Origin: Dehalococcoidales bacterium | GTDB lineage: Bacteria > Chloroflexota > Dehalococcoidia > Dehalococcoidales > UBA2162 | Direction: 5' to 3' | Length of the DNA: 37,455 nucleotides | NCBI GenBank assembly: GCA_030698765.1 | Contig: JAUYMF010000026.1 | Location: forward strand, 1-37,455 | Part shown: positions 23,630 through 31,721 of the stretch, in pieces | Layout: each line of letters opens with the position of its first letter | Position numbering within the stretch: the first letter of the stretch is position 1 | The notes under the pieces: generated by a model | The model's database searches: none | Seen by the model: the letters and a program-made list of their open reading frames with translations, nothing else | What the model was told of the DNA's origin: nothing | Made by a program: the position numbers and the translations under genes

Positions 23630-25578
23630 TTTACTCCTACTCCCTCCGCCAATTCTTTCTTCTCGGTTACGTAGGGCACCCTGATGATGGCCCCATGGGG
23701 GCAAACATCCGCGCACACGCCGCACCCGGCGCAGATAATGTCATCTATCTCTGACTTGCCCGTCTCCGGGTTATACCTGAGACCGGTACAGAGGAAAACC
23801 CGGCTGCACAGCAAGTCGCAGCCACAGTCATCGCCCAGGCACTTGTCAGGGTCGATATAGACCCGGTAGGGAGGTTCTTCTCTCCTGGCCCTTTGCAGTT
23901 CACACTCGCGTACCATGATGACTACCCTGGGGCCGTTACCCTCGTCAGCCATCACATCGAGCAGGGTATCACGGGCAGTATCCAGGTCAAACGGGTCACA
24001 CACTTCAACCCGCGCCCCGATAGCGCGGCAGACCGCCTCAATGCTTACCTTTCTGGCCGGCTCACCCATAGCATTCCTGCCGGTTCCGGCATGAGGCTGA
24101 AAACCGGTCATCGCCGTGGCGCTATTATCAAAGACGACCAGGACAAAGTTCGAATTGTTATAGATACCGTTGATCAGTCCCGGGATAGCGGCGTGGAAGA
24201 AGGTGGAATCGCCGCAGGCAGCAATCACCGGCTGGTCAAAACCGAACTGCCCCAGTTTCCCGAAACCATTAGCCACGCCGATGCCGCCTCCCATACAATA
24301 GTGGGTCTTGGCGACGGAATAACCACCCGCGCTCAACCCCACCGCGTAGCAGCCGATGTCACTGGTAACAAATCCGTAACGGCCATCCAGCCTCAGGGCG
24401 TTCTTTATTGACCAGTAGCTGGCTTTATGGGGGCAGCCGGGACATACCGTCCCGCTGCGGGCGATAACTTCACTCTCCAGAACAGCTTTAGCCTTCTGAG
24501 CGTATTCAGCGGGACGGGGCTCATAAGTAATCCCCAATACCTCGGTTATCGCCTTAATCACCGTATCCGGCATTTGCTCTCCGAAATCTTCGATATGCCC
24601 GGAGCGTTTACCATAGAAGATTGGGGTCGCCCCGTCAAACTTCACGTTGGCTGCCAGTTCCATCACGCTCCGCTCCAGGAAGGGGTCAATTTCCTCAACA
24701 ACCAGAACCTTGTCTGCCTTCTTCAGATGCTTGGCCACGAATTTGTCCGGAAGCGGCCAGAGGGTACCTATCTTCAGGATACCCACCTTATCTTCCAGTT
24801 TCAAGACCTTCACCGCTTCCTGAGAATACAGCCAGCCGCTGCCACAGGTGACAATCATCAGTTCCGGCTTGTCCGGCCCGACATACTTGTTAAACGGCGA
24901 CGACTCGAAAATTTCCTGCGCTTTCTTCAGTTTATCGTGCAGGAGAGCATGGGCGTGCTTACCTCTGGCTCCGCTTCCCCCGCTGATATTGAAATTCGCG
25001 TGAAGCTTCCGCTCCGGCATCTCACCCAGCAACACGTTGCCTCTGGTATGAGCAATCTTGCTGACGCTGCGAAGCATACAGAGACAATCCACCTGCTCGG
25101 AAAGTTCAAAGAGCCACTTTGTCATGTCCTTGGCTTCCTGAAAATCACCGGGCTCAAGCATCGGGATATCCAGCCATTTGGAAATCGGCCGGGTATCCTC
25201 TTCAGCGGAACTGTTTCTGCCCGTCGGGTCATCAACACTGACCAGTACCAGTCCGGCGCCGATGCTCCTCATCACCAGGTTGGACAGGAAGTCGGAGATG
25301 ACATTCACTCCATTGGCCTTCATCACCGCCATCGCCCGGATACCACCCAGAGAAGCGCCGGCAGCCGCTTCCATGGCTACCATCTCATTAACCGACCATT
25401 CCGCATAGATTCCGTTCCGCTTGGCCACTGCGGCGATAGTCGGCAGAATTTCAGACGAGGGTGTCCCCGGATAGGCGGCGGTAAAGCCCACCCCCCCTTC
25501 CAGTGCTCCACGGGCAATAGCCTCGTTACCCATCAAAAGCTCCGTCGTGCCCGGAGCATTGACATCAATATCCGCCAT
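23626..25578 (-). CDS. iorA: Indolepyruvate ferredoxin oxidoreductase, alpha subunit
   Basis: The 650-aa protein is TPP-dependent. The N-terminal pyrimidine-binding domain shows GNEAIARGALEGGVGFTAAYPGTPSSEI, the TPP domain has CPGCPHKASY and AACGDSTFFHAAIPGLINGIYNNSNFVLVVFDN, and the C-terminus carries a ferredoxin region (CLGDDCGCDLLC; CAGCGVCADVCPHGAI). The reaction is aryl-pyruvate + CoA + oxidised ferredoxin to aryl-acetyl-CoA + CO2 + reduced ferredoxin, part of aromatic amino-acid breakdown. GGAGG precedes the ATG. It lies 31 bp after the FrhB-like gene and is coupled to iorB. Confidence 0.92.
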   Translation of the reverse strand: MADIDVNAPGTTELLMGNEAIARGALEGGVGFTAAYPGTPSSEILPTIAAVAKRNGIYAEWSVNEMVAMEAAAGASLGGIRAMAVMKANGVNVISDFLSNLVMRSIGAGLVLVSVDDPTGRNSSAEEDTRPISKWLDIPMLEPGDFQEAKDMTKWLFELSEQVDCLCMLRSVSKIAHTRGNVLLGEMPERKLHANFNISGGSGARGKHAHALLHDKLKKAQEIFESSPFNKYVGPDKPELMIVTCGSGWLYSQEAVKVLKLEDKVGILKIGTLWPLPDKFVAKHLKKADKVLVVEEIDPFLERSVMELAANVKFDGATPIFYGKRSGHIEDFGEQMPDTVIKAITEVLGITYEPRPAEYAQKAKAVLESEVIARSGTVCPGCPHKASYWSIKNALRLDGRYGFVTSDIGCYAVGLSAGGYSVAKTHYCMGGGIGVANGFGKLGQFGFDQPVIAACGDSTFFHAAIPGLINGIYNNSNFVLVVFDNSATAMTGFQPHAGTGRNAMGEPARKVSIEAVCRAIGARVEVCDPFDLDTARDTLLDVMADEGNGPRVVIMVRECELQRARREEPPYRVYIDPDKCLGDDCGCDLLCSRVFLCTGLRYNPETGKSEIDDIICAGCGVCADVCPHGAIIRVPYVTEKKELAEGVGVK

Positions 25579-25609
25579 TACAGTTTACCTCCTTAGTTTA
25601 CTACCTATC

Positions 25610-26743
25610 CTAGGCCAAGAACCTGGTGATGAATTCCTGTGATACCTCTAAATAGCCCAGGTCATCTTTATCACCACTCATGGCGGTAAGGTTACTTATG
25701 GTCCGTTTCTTCTTATTCAATGAGGCCCGCTTCAGATTAATCACGCTATCCTCAGGAATCGGCTGGGTCACCAGCGCCCCTTTAGCTTTAGCCTTTTCCA
25801 CCAGCTCGGCGCCCGCCTGAGAGCGCACAACAACCGTGTTCCAGCCCTTGAACGCGGCGCGCCCCGAACCTACCGAGATATCAGAAAACTCGGCGGTCAT
25901 ATCGAAGCAGTAGCTGCAGGCATGATTGATGTAAGGGCCGATATCATCTATCTCCACCGACTGAATACCTGAGTCCGTATAGACATCGTAGGTATGAGCG
26001 GGGTGGTGGGGAACGTCAAATTTAGTTGCCTGAGCCAGGTCAAAGTGCTCATGCATAAACTCATGGAACCCGTGAGCCAGCGTCCAGCCGCAGAACAGCC
26101 CGATCGCCAGCTTGACATTATTCACATCTACCCGGTTCCGGGGAGGATCCAGTTGCATCTTCCGCAGACAGGCTATCTGACAGGGCACACCAACCATTCC
26201 CAATTTTTCAGCGCTGTTTTTGGGTAGACGGTTGAGGGTCTCCAGTACCGGACTCGGCTCATAGCTAACGCCGGCACAGTCCAGCAAGTCCTGTTTATTC
26301 CGGGCCAGGAAGCCATGCGGTCTTTTATCAGCATCCAGTTTGGTCTCGACAACGGCATCAAGCATCCCCTCATCCAGAGCAACCGATAATAGAGTGGTTA
26401 CAGTCCCACCGTCCTGTCCCTTCTCGTGAATTTGCGCATCCGCCGAGTGGGCCAGGAATATGTCCTTGAACACACCTATCTCGCTGGCGCCATAGGGTAC
26501 GCCAAAAACTTTCTGGTTAATCGCTTCCAGGTCAGTATGGGTGCGAGGACAGTATTCGTAACACTGCCCATCGTTCAGATTGCAGGCATCCATCAGTACT
26601 ATTCTGCCTTTATAAGGCACCAGATAGGGACAACCACCGGTACAGCCCCCGCACTGCGGGCACAGCTCCAGCTCGATAACTTCCTTGAATAGCTCCCTGG
26701 AAGCTTTAGCCCCATTCATTGCAGTTGTATTTCGTCGTTCCAT
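25610..26743 (-). CDS. FrhB/FdhB-type flavin and iron-sulfur protein (coenzyme F420 hydrogenase/dehydrogenase beta family)
   Basis: The 377-aa protein has an N-terminal cluster motif CPQCGGCTGGCPY (Cys28, 31, 34, 38) and further Cys at 54, 61 and 65. The FrhB N- and C-terminal domains follow, with HEKGQDGGTVTTLLSVALDEGMLDAVV, VGVPCQIACLRKMQ and CSYCFDMTAEFSDISVGSG, all typical. Family members hold FAD and reduce F420, ferredoxin or another acceptor. Being first in an operon with iorA and iorB, it probably takes electrons from, or gives them to, the Ior ferredoxin. Whether the organism makes F420 cannot be told from this window. Confidence 0.88.
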   Translation of the reverse strand: MERRNTTAMNGAKASRELFKEVIELELCPQCGGCTGGCPYLVPYKGRIVLMDACNLNDGQCYEYCPRTHTDLEAINQKVFGVPYGASEIGVFKDIFLAHSADAQIHEKGQDGGTVTTLLSVALDEGMLDAVVETKLDADKRPHGFLARNKQDLLDCAGVSYEPSPVLETLNRLPKNSAEKLGMVGVPCQIACLRKMQLDPPRNRVDVNNVKLAIGLFCGWTLAHGFHEFMHEHFDLAQATKFDVPHHPAHTYDVYTDSGIQSVEIDDIGPYINHACSYCFDMTAEFSDISVGSGRAAFKGWNTVVVRSQAGAELVEKAKAKGALVTQPIPEDSVINLKRASLNKKKRTISNLTAMSGDKDDLGYLEVSQEFITRFLA

Positions 26744-26851
26744 TTACCCCCCTTTACAATTCGGGACAACATTATCCTGCCCCTTTATTTAACTTCACTG
26801 GCCAAGCATCAGCCACTGCGTAACGCCAGGCTTCAGTAACATCACATAATA

Positions 26852-26881
26852 ATTATAGCAAAGTTGTCCGCGCACAAGCAA
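26852..26881 (-). promoter_or_regulatory. Promoter of the frhB-like-iorA-iorB operon
   Basis: On the minus strand TTGCTT (26881-26876) and a perfect TATAAT (26857-26852) have an 18-bp spacer. The transcript would begin near 26845, about 100 nt before the ATG at 26743. Confidence 0.55.
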
Positions 26882-26922
26882 ACAAAAATACATCCTTCCA
26901 TATCATTAGTGCCTTCAGGACT

Positions 26923-26943
26923 TTCTCCGGGATATCCGGAGAA
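26923..26943. promoter_or_regulatory. 21-bp palindrome, candidate operator
   Basis: TTCTCCGG and CCGGAGAA are perfect inverted half-sites around a 5-bp centre (GATAT). It lies about 40 bp upstream of the -35 box of the frhB-ior promoter, a usual place for an activator-binding site. No second copy was noticed in the window. Confidence 0.4.
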
Positions 26944-27050
26944 CTGTTGACACAGCTCTTAATCAAAAACGGCAGAACAACTCAACGACAGCATTGCTTC
27001 CGCCGGGTGAATTCGTCTTGACTTCGAATAACCAGGCACCAAACAACTCA

Positions 27051-27112
27051 GAGGGCTACTCAATCTCATAACAAATTTTTTAAACTCACCGTCATGAACT
27101 CGAGTAGCCCTC
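27051..27112. repeat. 11-bp inverted repeat with 40-nt loop
   Basis: GAGGGCTACTC (27051-27061) and GAGTAGCCCTC (27102-27112) are exact reverse complements. The long AT-rich loop contains a T-run. It lies downstream of the cyclase gene ending at 27177 and may act as a terminator or a binding site. Confidence 0.4.
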
Positions 27113-27176
27113 ATCTTGATTCGCATCCTCAACTAATAAGGATATATTATTTTTCCTGCCTCTTCAGGGGTAGCGG

Positions 27177-27884
27177 CTAATCTTCAAGAGCTATCACCGA
27201 GCACGGACACATGTGAGCACCCTTGATTTTAAGCGGCATGACTATCAACTTCACCCTCGGTTTGGTGATTTGACCACAGTTGATAATGCCTCCTATGCCC
27301 ATCTGCCCGCGGCGGATAGCGAAACCGCCCCGTTTCCCCGTCTTCTTATCCAGACCGGCAATATCACAGAGATCATACAGGTACATATCAGTCCCGTTAT
27401 TCTCCATGATTTCCATCAGTTTTTCAGCGCTGGCGGCATTGAAGTGGGGGCCGTTATCACTCCATAGGTGCCCCATCTTGAAATAGCGCTCGTGGTCTCC
27501 CCAGCCGCTTCTAATTAATAGAGCGTCTCCCTTCTGGTAGGGCGCTTTTTTGAAAGCCGCCTCAAGCTCGTCTGCCTCTACTATCTCATCATCTCCCTTG
27601 GGTATGTCAAGGATAACCGCATCCCGGAATATCAGCTTGTTGAGGTCGACATTCTCCAGTGTCACATCATCCTTGTAGTCTTTCCGGAAACTGGCCAGGA
27701 TAAATCTGGTCCCCGGTTCGCAAAAAATGGTATAAACATGAAATTTCATATTGCTCGGTTCATAGGACATCGTCTCAGTAGCCTTATATGATTCCGGCCA
27801 GATGTCATGAGCCTTAAAGCCCATATGACCATACTGAGAAGGCTGCCCGTTATAAAGCGGCATGGTCAAATCAATCTTTTTCAA
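27177..27884 (-). CDS. Cyclase-family (kynurenine formamidase-like) protein lacking the metal-binding motif, copy 1
   Basis: The 235-aa protein has the overall pattern of the cyclase family (PF04199 type): IDLTMPLYNGQP at the start, RDAVILDIP, LLIRSGWG, and ITKPRVKLIVMPLKIKGA near the end. The family metal motif HxGTHxDxxxH reads EPGTRFILASF here, so its His and Asp ligands are gone. The next gene upstream has the same change. A Cys pair ends the chain (HMCPCSVIAL). Function unknown; classical amide hydrolysis is unlikely. The start is TTG 27884, supported by a strong AAAGGAGGGG at 6 nt. Confidence 0.8.
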   Translation of the reverse strand: MKKIDLTMPLYNGQPSQYGHMGFKAHDIWPESYKATETMSYEPSNMKFHVYTIFCEPGTRFILASFRKDYKDDVTLENVDLNKLIFRDAVILDIPKGDDEIVEADELEAAFKKAPYQKGDALLIRSGWGDHERYFKMGHLWSDNGPHFNAASAEKLMEIMENNGTDMYLYDLCDIAGLDKKTGKRGGFAIRRGQMGIGGIINCGQITKPRVKLIVMPLKIKGAHMCPCSVIALED

Positions 27885-28001
27885 TTTGCTCCCCTCCTTT
27901 TAGTAAGTATTCCAGGTTCCCGATTAAATTGTTCTCTAAAACCTCAGCCAGCCTGATAAAAACGTGTTCCTTAAATAACCGACCCAAAAAGTGACGTTAG
28001 C

Positions 28002-28709
28002 CTACTCCTCAACCGCTACTACCCTGGCCGGCCCCATGTGGCAACCAGCCGACTTCATCGGCGAGATTATTAACTTTACCCGCGGTTTGGTGATGGCGCC
28101 GGCATTGACGATTCCCCCGATGGCTATCAGCCCGTCACGGATGGTGAACCCGTAGAACTGACCGGTTTTCTTATCGGTGCCGCCCATATCACAGTTATCA
28201 TATAGCCACATGTCACTCTGGTTCTTCGCCAGTAGCTCCATTAACTTATCCGCCGCGGCCGCGCTATAGTGGGGGCCCTTCTCCCGGTACTCATGTCCCA
28301 TCTTGAGATACCGCTCATCATTCCCCCAGCCGGTGCGGACCAGCAGGGCGTCTCCCTTCTTTACCGGCGCTTTGTTAAAAGCCTCTTCAAGTTTCTCGGC
28401 GGCGATGTCCGTCTCCGCTCCCGTGGGCACATCAAGGACAACCGCATCCCGGAGCACTATCCTTTCTATGTCCACAGTGTCAATGGTCGGCCCGTACCGG
28501 TATTCTTTCATAAAGCTGGGCAGGATAAATCTGGTACCCGGTTCACAGAAGATAGAAAAAACATGAAACTCCGAACCAGAAGTATCGAATGAGCGGGTCT
28601 CCGCCATCTTAAACGCGTCCGGCCACAGGGGGTTATTTTTGAAAGCCATATGGCCATACCCCGCCGGCATGCCTTCATAAAGTGGCATTGTCAGATCGAT
28701 TAACTTCAT
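28002..28709 (-). CDS. Cyclase-family (kynurenine formamidase-like) protein lacking the metal-binding motif, copy 2
   Basis: The 235-aa protein is a paralogue of the next gene, of identical length and colinear throughout (IDLTMPLYEGMPAGYGHMAF; RDAVVLDVP; LLVRTGWGNDERYLKMGHE). It also has EPGTRFILPSF in place of HxGTHxDxxxH, so the change is shared and under constraint rather than a random defect. The Cys pair at the end of copy 1 is replaced by GCHMGPARVVAVEE, closer to the usual family ending. GGAGGGG precedes ATG 28709. Both genes probably come from the promoter at 28896-28923, and could form a heteromer. Confidence 0.8.
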   Translation of the reverse strand: MKLIDLTMPLYEGMPAGYGHMAFKNNPLWPDAFKMAETRSFDTSGSEFHVFSIFCEPGTRFILPSFMKEYRYGPTIDTVDIERIVLRDAVVLDVPTGAETDIAAEKLEEAFNKAPVKKGDALLVRTGWGNDERYLKMGHEYREKGPHYSAAAADKLMELLAKNQSDMWLYDNCDMGGTDKKTGQFYGFTIRDGLIAIGGIVNAGAITKPRVKLIISPMKSAGCHMGPARVVAVEE

Positions 28710-29014
28710 ATTGTTCCCCTCCTTCAATAGATTGTTGTCTTGAGATTCAGGTTACCCGGTTCCGGAAGTCCCCAAAGTGGCTGGCTCAGGCTCAAGGTTT
28801 TTTCGCTCACTAATACCCCTTTGATACCAACAGACAGTTTCCCCCACAACTGGTTACGAGGTTGCTCAGGCGACAAACCGACGAAAAGTGAGTACAGTAT
28901 AGCATAAATGTAAGCCTTGTCAAGAACCCGTTACCCGTTCACTGCGCCGGTCGTTGACTTTCCAATATTAGCAACTGGTGCTAGAATTAGCCTGTACTGG
29001 ATAAAGGAACAGAT
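28710..29014. other. 305-bp intergenic region between divergent genes
   Basis: It holds the minus-strand promoter at 28896-28923 and, below it, an untranslated leader of about 180 nt for the cyclase pair. I recognise no known riboswitch in the leader. No gene is seen. Confidence 0.4.
28896..28923 (-). promoter_or_regulatory. Promoter of the cyclase-family gene pair
   Basis: On the minus strand a perfect TTGACA (28923-28918) and TATACT (28901-28896) have a 16-bp spacer. This is one of the best sigma-70 matches in the window. The leader to the ATG at 28709 is about 180 nt. Confidence 0.65.
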
Positions 29015-29263
29015 ATGGTTAATGAAGTGTACCTGCGCCGTTTGACGGCGGAAGATGCCCTGTTAAAACTGGATAAATACCTGGATGATGCTTTTATGTC
29101 CGGTCTATTCCGGGTTAGAGTGATACATGGTAAGGGGACGGGGACTCTACGCCAGGTAGTCCGCCAGCAACTGGGCAGACACCCGCTGGTCAGGTCATAC
29201 CGGCCGGGCGGTTATGGAGAGGGAGGAGCCGGCGTTACCATGGTGGAACTGGCGCTGAAGTAA
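29015..29263 (+). CDS. Stand-alone Smr-domain protein
   Basis: The 82-aa protein is an Smr domain alone (MutS2 C-terminal type): AEDALLKLDKYLDDAFMSGLFRVRVIHGKGTGTLRQVVRQQLGRHPLVRSYRPGGYGEGGAGVTMVEL. The IHGKGTGxLR and GGxGVT motifs are intact. The usual LDLHG start is YLRRL, so one catalytic element of the nicking-nuclease type is changed. The role is probably DNA or RNA binding or cleavage. AAAGGA precedes the ATG. It is a lone gene, not beside a mutS2. Confidence 0.88.
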   Translation: MVNEVYLRRLTAEDALLKLDKYLDDAFMSGLFRVRVIHGKGTGTLRQVVRQQLGRHPLVRSYRPGGYGEGGAGVTMVELALK

Positions 29264-29368
29264 CGGCGCATCCCCCCGCCGGTGTCTTACTGTTTCGGTG
29301 AATCTTACGCCGGAAGTTAAAGGTAGCCAGGCCGGCATCATAACAGGATAAGGTGCTTATTGAAGGCA

Positions 29369-30079
29369 CTACTGGAGATAATCCGTTAATTCATCCAGGC
29401 TGCGGATGCGGGGGCAGTCGGTTTCCTCCCGGTACAGGTCATAGCGGTCAATAAGTATGGGGTTGATGCCTACCCCTCTCGCCCCGATGATATCTATCTG
29501 GTACTGGTCACCTACGTGTACCGCCTCGGCAGGGTCTACTCCCGCTTTCTTTAGGGCGGTCAGGAAAACGGGCGGTTCCGGTTTGTCCACGCCCACCTCT
29601 GCGGAGGTGACGGTAAAGTCAAGGTAGGGTTCCAGTTCCAGTTCGCGACAGACAGGACTCATATCCTTGTCGATATTACTGAGCAGGCCCAGTACCAGGT
29701 TGCGCGCCTTCAGCAGCTTAAGGGCTGGCAGTACGTCATCGAACAGAGTGAAAGTCAACCCCTGAGATAACTGTTGCGCCCTTTTCAGGATTTTTACCAG
29801 TATGTCAGACCCCTCAGCGATATTAATCCCGGCTTCGGTTAATATCGTCCGCTGGTAGCGAGTAAAAATCCTGTCCTGTTCTGCAGGGCTCCTTTTCCGT
29901 ACCGGGGAAACGGCATTTTCCTCAAGGTAATTCCGGTCGGCAACCAGAAGGCCGGTCACTATTTTTTGTGGCGGAATATTAATACCGAATTCCTGAAGAG
30001 CCTGACTTTGTATGTTTTCCCGTGGGGGGTCATAGCGGGCCAGGGTATTAAACCAGTCGAAGAAAACGGCCTTAATCAA
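29369..30079 (-). CDS. HAD-superfamily hydrolase (subfamily IA)
   Basis: The 236-aa protein shows the HAD motifs: I FFDWFNTL (nucleophile Asp in DxFxT), II GLLSNID, III Lys in VDKPEPPVF, and IV HVGDQYQIDIIGARGVG. A helical cap lies between motifs I and II. It is probably a phosphatase of a small phosphorylated metabolite; substrate unknown. The start is TTG 30079 with GGGAAG upstream. It lies 17 bp after acpP and is the last gene of the nusB operon. Confidence 0.85.
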   Translation of the reverse strand: MIKAVFFDWFNTLARYDPPRENIQSQALQEFGINIPPQKIVTGLLVADRNYLEENAVSPVRKRSPAEQDRIFTRYQRTILTEAGINIAEGSDILVKILKRAQQLSQGLTFTLFDDVLPALKLLKARNLVLGLLSNIDKDMSPVCRELELEPYLDFTVTSAEVGVDKPEPPVFLTALKKAGVDPAEAVHVGDQYQIDIIGARGVGINPILIDRYDLYREETDCPRIRSLDELTDYLQ

Positions 30080-30096
30080 ATTGACTTCCCTGCCTG

Positions 30097-30354
30097 TTAC
30101 TCCTGAACGCCCAGGTCTCTGATGTAATCAACAGTGTCCTGAACGGTAATTATCTTCTCAGCATCCTCATCCGGGATTTCAATTTTCTGAGTCGAGTTAC
30201 TGAACTCTTCTTCTAAAGACATTATCAGTTCTACCAGGTCCAGAGAATCAGCACCCAAGTCATCAACGTAATTAGCTGTAGGTACTACCTCTTCCTCATC
30301 CACACCCAACTGATCCACGATTATCTTTTTGACACGCTCAAAAATAGAAGCCAC
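30097..30354 (-). CDS. acpP: Acyl carrier protein
   Basis: The 85-aa acidic protein has the phosphopantetheine site [21 protein letters not shown] with Ser37-type attachment in DSL. It carries growing acyl chains in type II fatty acid synthesis, served by FabD and FabG encoded nearby. GTG start with AAAGGGGGG upstream. The insertion NSTQK and the extended tail make it a little longer than usual (about 78 aa). Confidence 0.95.
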   Translation of the reverse strand: MASIFERVKKIIVDQLGVDEEEVVPTANYVDDLGADSLDLVELIMSLEEEFSNSTQKIEIPDEDAEKIITVQDTVDYIRDLGVQE

Positions 30355-30380
30355 TTTCTACCCCCCTTTCTGAAAATTTC

Positions 30381-30788
30381 CTATTTGACCAGAGAGCTGA
30401 TTGAACCCAAGACGCCGTTAACAAATCTGGCTGAATTATCACTGCCAAATGCCTTGGACAGTTCGACCGCCTCATTTATCGCTATCTTATCTGAAACCTT
30501 ATTATCAAGTAAAATTTCGAATATTGCAAGCCTCAGGATATTCCGGTCAACTGTCGGGATTTGATCTAAAGGCCACATGGGGGCAAATTTTTTGATATTC
30601 TCGTCAATTCCTTCTTTATTCTGGATTACGCCCATCACCAGCCCGCGGCTGAATTTGGCGTTTTCTTCAGTTAATTTCCTCTCAGTGAGAAGACGGGCCA
30701 GCACCTCTTCCGCCCCGTGCCCGGTAGCATCAATCTCATATAGCGCCTGGAGCGCCAAACCTCTGGCTCTTCGCCGTGGCCCGACCAT
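30381..30788 (-). CDS. nusB: Transcription antitermination factor NusB
   Basis: The 135-aa all-helical protein matches NusB: RRRARGLALQALYEIDATG at the N-terminus, then LDQIPTVDRNILRLAIFEILLDN and INEAVELSKAFGSDNSARFVNGVLGSI. With NusE (S10) it binds boxA RNA for rRNA antitermination. It is the first gene of the operon nusB-acpP-HAD, with its promoter at 30816-30844 and GGGGAGGG as ribosome site. Confidence 0.95.
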   Translation of the reverse strand: MVGPRRRARGLALQALYEIDATGHGAEEVLARLLTERKLTEENAKFSRGLVMGVIQNKEGIDENIKKFAPMWPLDQIPTVDRNILRLAIFEILLDNKVSDKIAINEAVELSKAFGSDNSARFVNGVLGSISSLVK

Positions 30789-30815
30789 TAACTACCCTCC
30801 CCGTATTCCAGTTTG

Positions 30816-30844
30816 AGTTTAGCAGATAGGCAATACCAGGTCAA
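30816..30844 (-). promoter_or_regulatory. Promoter of the nusB-acpP-HAD operon
   Basis: On the minus strand TTGACC (30844-30839) and TAAACT (30821-30816) have a 17-bp spacer. Transcription would start near 30809, about 20 nt before the nusB ATG. Confidence 0.5.
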
Positions 30845-30935
30845 TCACTTTAGTTTCTCGCCGCAGGACAGCATTACCCGTATCTTTACACAGGAAAAAG
30901 CTGGCTGTACGGCGGGTTTACGGCAACTGCCCCGT

Positions 30936-31682
30936 CTAAACTATGGACATGCCGCCATCAACACTAATGACCTGACCGGTAATGTACCTGGCTTCTTCGG
31001 AAGCCAGGAAAGCGACTGACTCCGCCACATCACGCGGTGTGCCCAGGTAGCCAAGCGGGATGCGACTCTGAAGTTCCTGTTTCTGTTTCTCTTCCAGTTG
31101 CTGGGTCATGCCTGTATCAATAAAGCCGGGGGCGATAGCATTAGACGTAATGCCGCGGGAGGCCACCTCCTTGGCGATGGTGCGGGTAAAGCCGATAATG
31201 CCCGCCTTGGCTGAGGCATAGTTCGCCTGGCCGGTGTTGCCCACCAGTCCGACGATGCTGGAGAGGCTGATGATCCTCCCCCAGCGCTGCTTGATCATCG
31301 GTCTCAAGACAGCCTTGGTGCAGAGAAAAACGCTCTTCAGATTGACATTTAATACCCTGTCCCAGTCTTCCTCCGTCATACGTAGCAGAAGCTGGTCACG
31401 GGCGATGCCGGCATTGTTTACCAGGATATCAATCCGGCCGTAAGTGTTCATCGCGGTCTCTATCAGCCTGGTTACATCTGCCGACAGGCTAACATCAGCC
31501 AGAACAACCAGGCTCTCCCGGTTCAGGCTTTTGATCTCTTCGGCCACGCCGTTAGCATAAGAGGCGTCACCGACGTCATTGATAACAATGGTTGCCCCCG
31601 CCTCGGCCAGTCTCAGGGCGATGGCCCGCCCGATGCCCCGCCCGCTGCCCGTAACTATAGCTACCTTATTAGAAAGGTCCAT
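30936..31682 (-). CDS. fabG: 3-oxoacyl-[acyl-carrier-protein] reductase
   Basis: The 248-aa short-chain dehydrogenase has the NADPH site TGSGRGIGRAIA, structural NNAGIARD, catalytic Ser in ISLSSIVG and the YASAK Tyr/Lys pair, with the typical ending ITGQVISVDGGMSIV. It reduces 3-oxoacyl-ACP in fatty acid elongation. GGAGG precedes the ATG. It lies 39 bp after fabD in the same operon. Confidence 0.95.
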   Translation of the reverse strand: MDLSNKVAIVTGSGRGIGRAIALRLAEAGATIVINDVGDASYANGVAEEIKSLNRESLVVLADVSLSADVTRLIETAMNTYGRIDILVNNAGIARDQLLLRMTEEDWDRVLNVNLKSVFLCTKAVLRPMIKQRWGRIISLSSIVGLVGNTGQANYASAKAGIIGFTRTIAKEVASRGITSNAIAPGFIDTGMTQQLEEKQKQELQSRIPLGYLGTPRDVAESVAFLASEEARYITGQVISVDGGMSIV

Positions 31683-31721
31683 GATTCCTCCAGCAAGTAT
31701 TATAGAATTAAGATAAAGAGG

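Larger units (their letters stand above)
26744..27176. other. 433-bp intergenic region with regulatory repeats
   Basis: There is no gene. The stretch holds a minus-strand promoter (26852-26881) for the frhB-iorAB operon, a 21-bp palindrome (26923-26943) and a long inverted repeat (27051-27112), each listed separately. Confidence 0.5.

Noticed and set aside
23630-23725. N-terminal extension of iorB
   Set aside because: It would read the iorA ferredoxin region in another frame. ATG 23629 with the 4-bp stop/start overlap is the better start.
24427-25596. 389-codon open frame on the plus strand opposite iorA
   Set aside because: It lies wholly opposite iorA, which has clear family motifs. It has no recognisable domain and is explained by the codon bias of the opposite strand.
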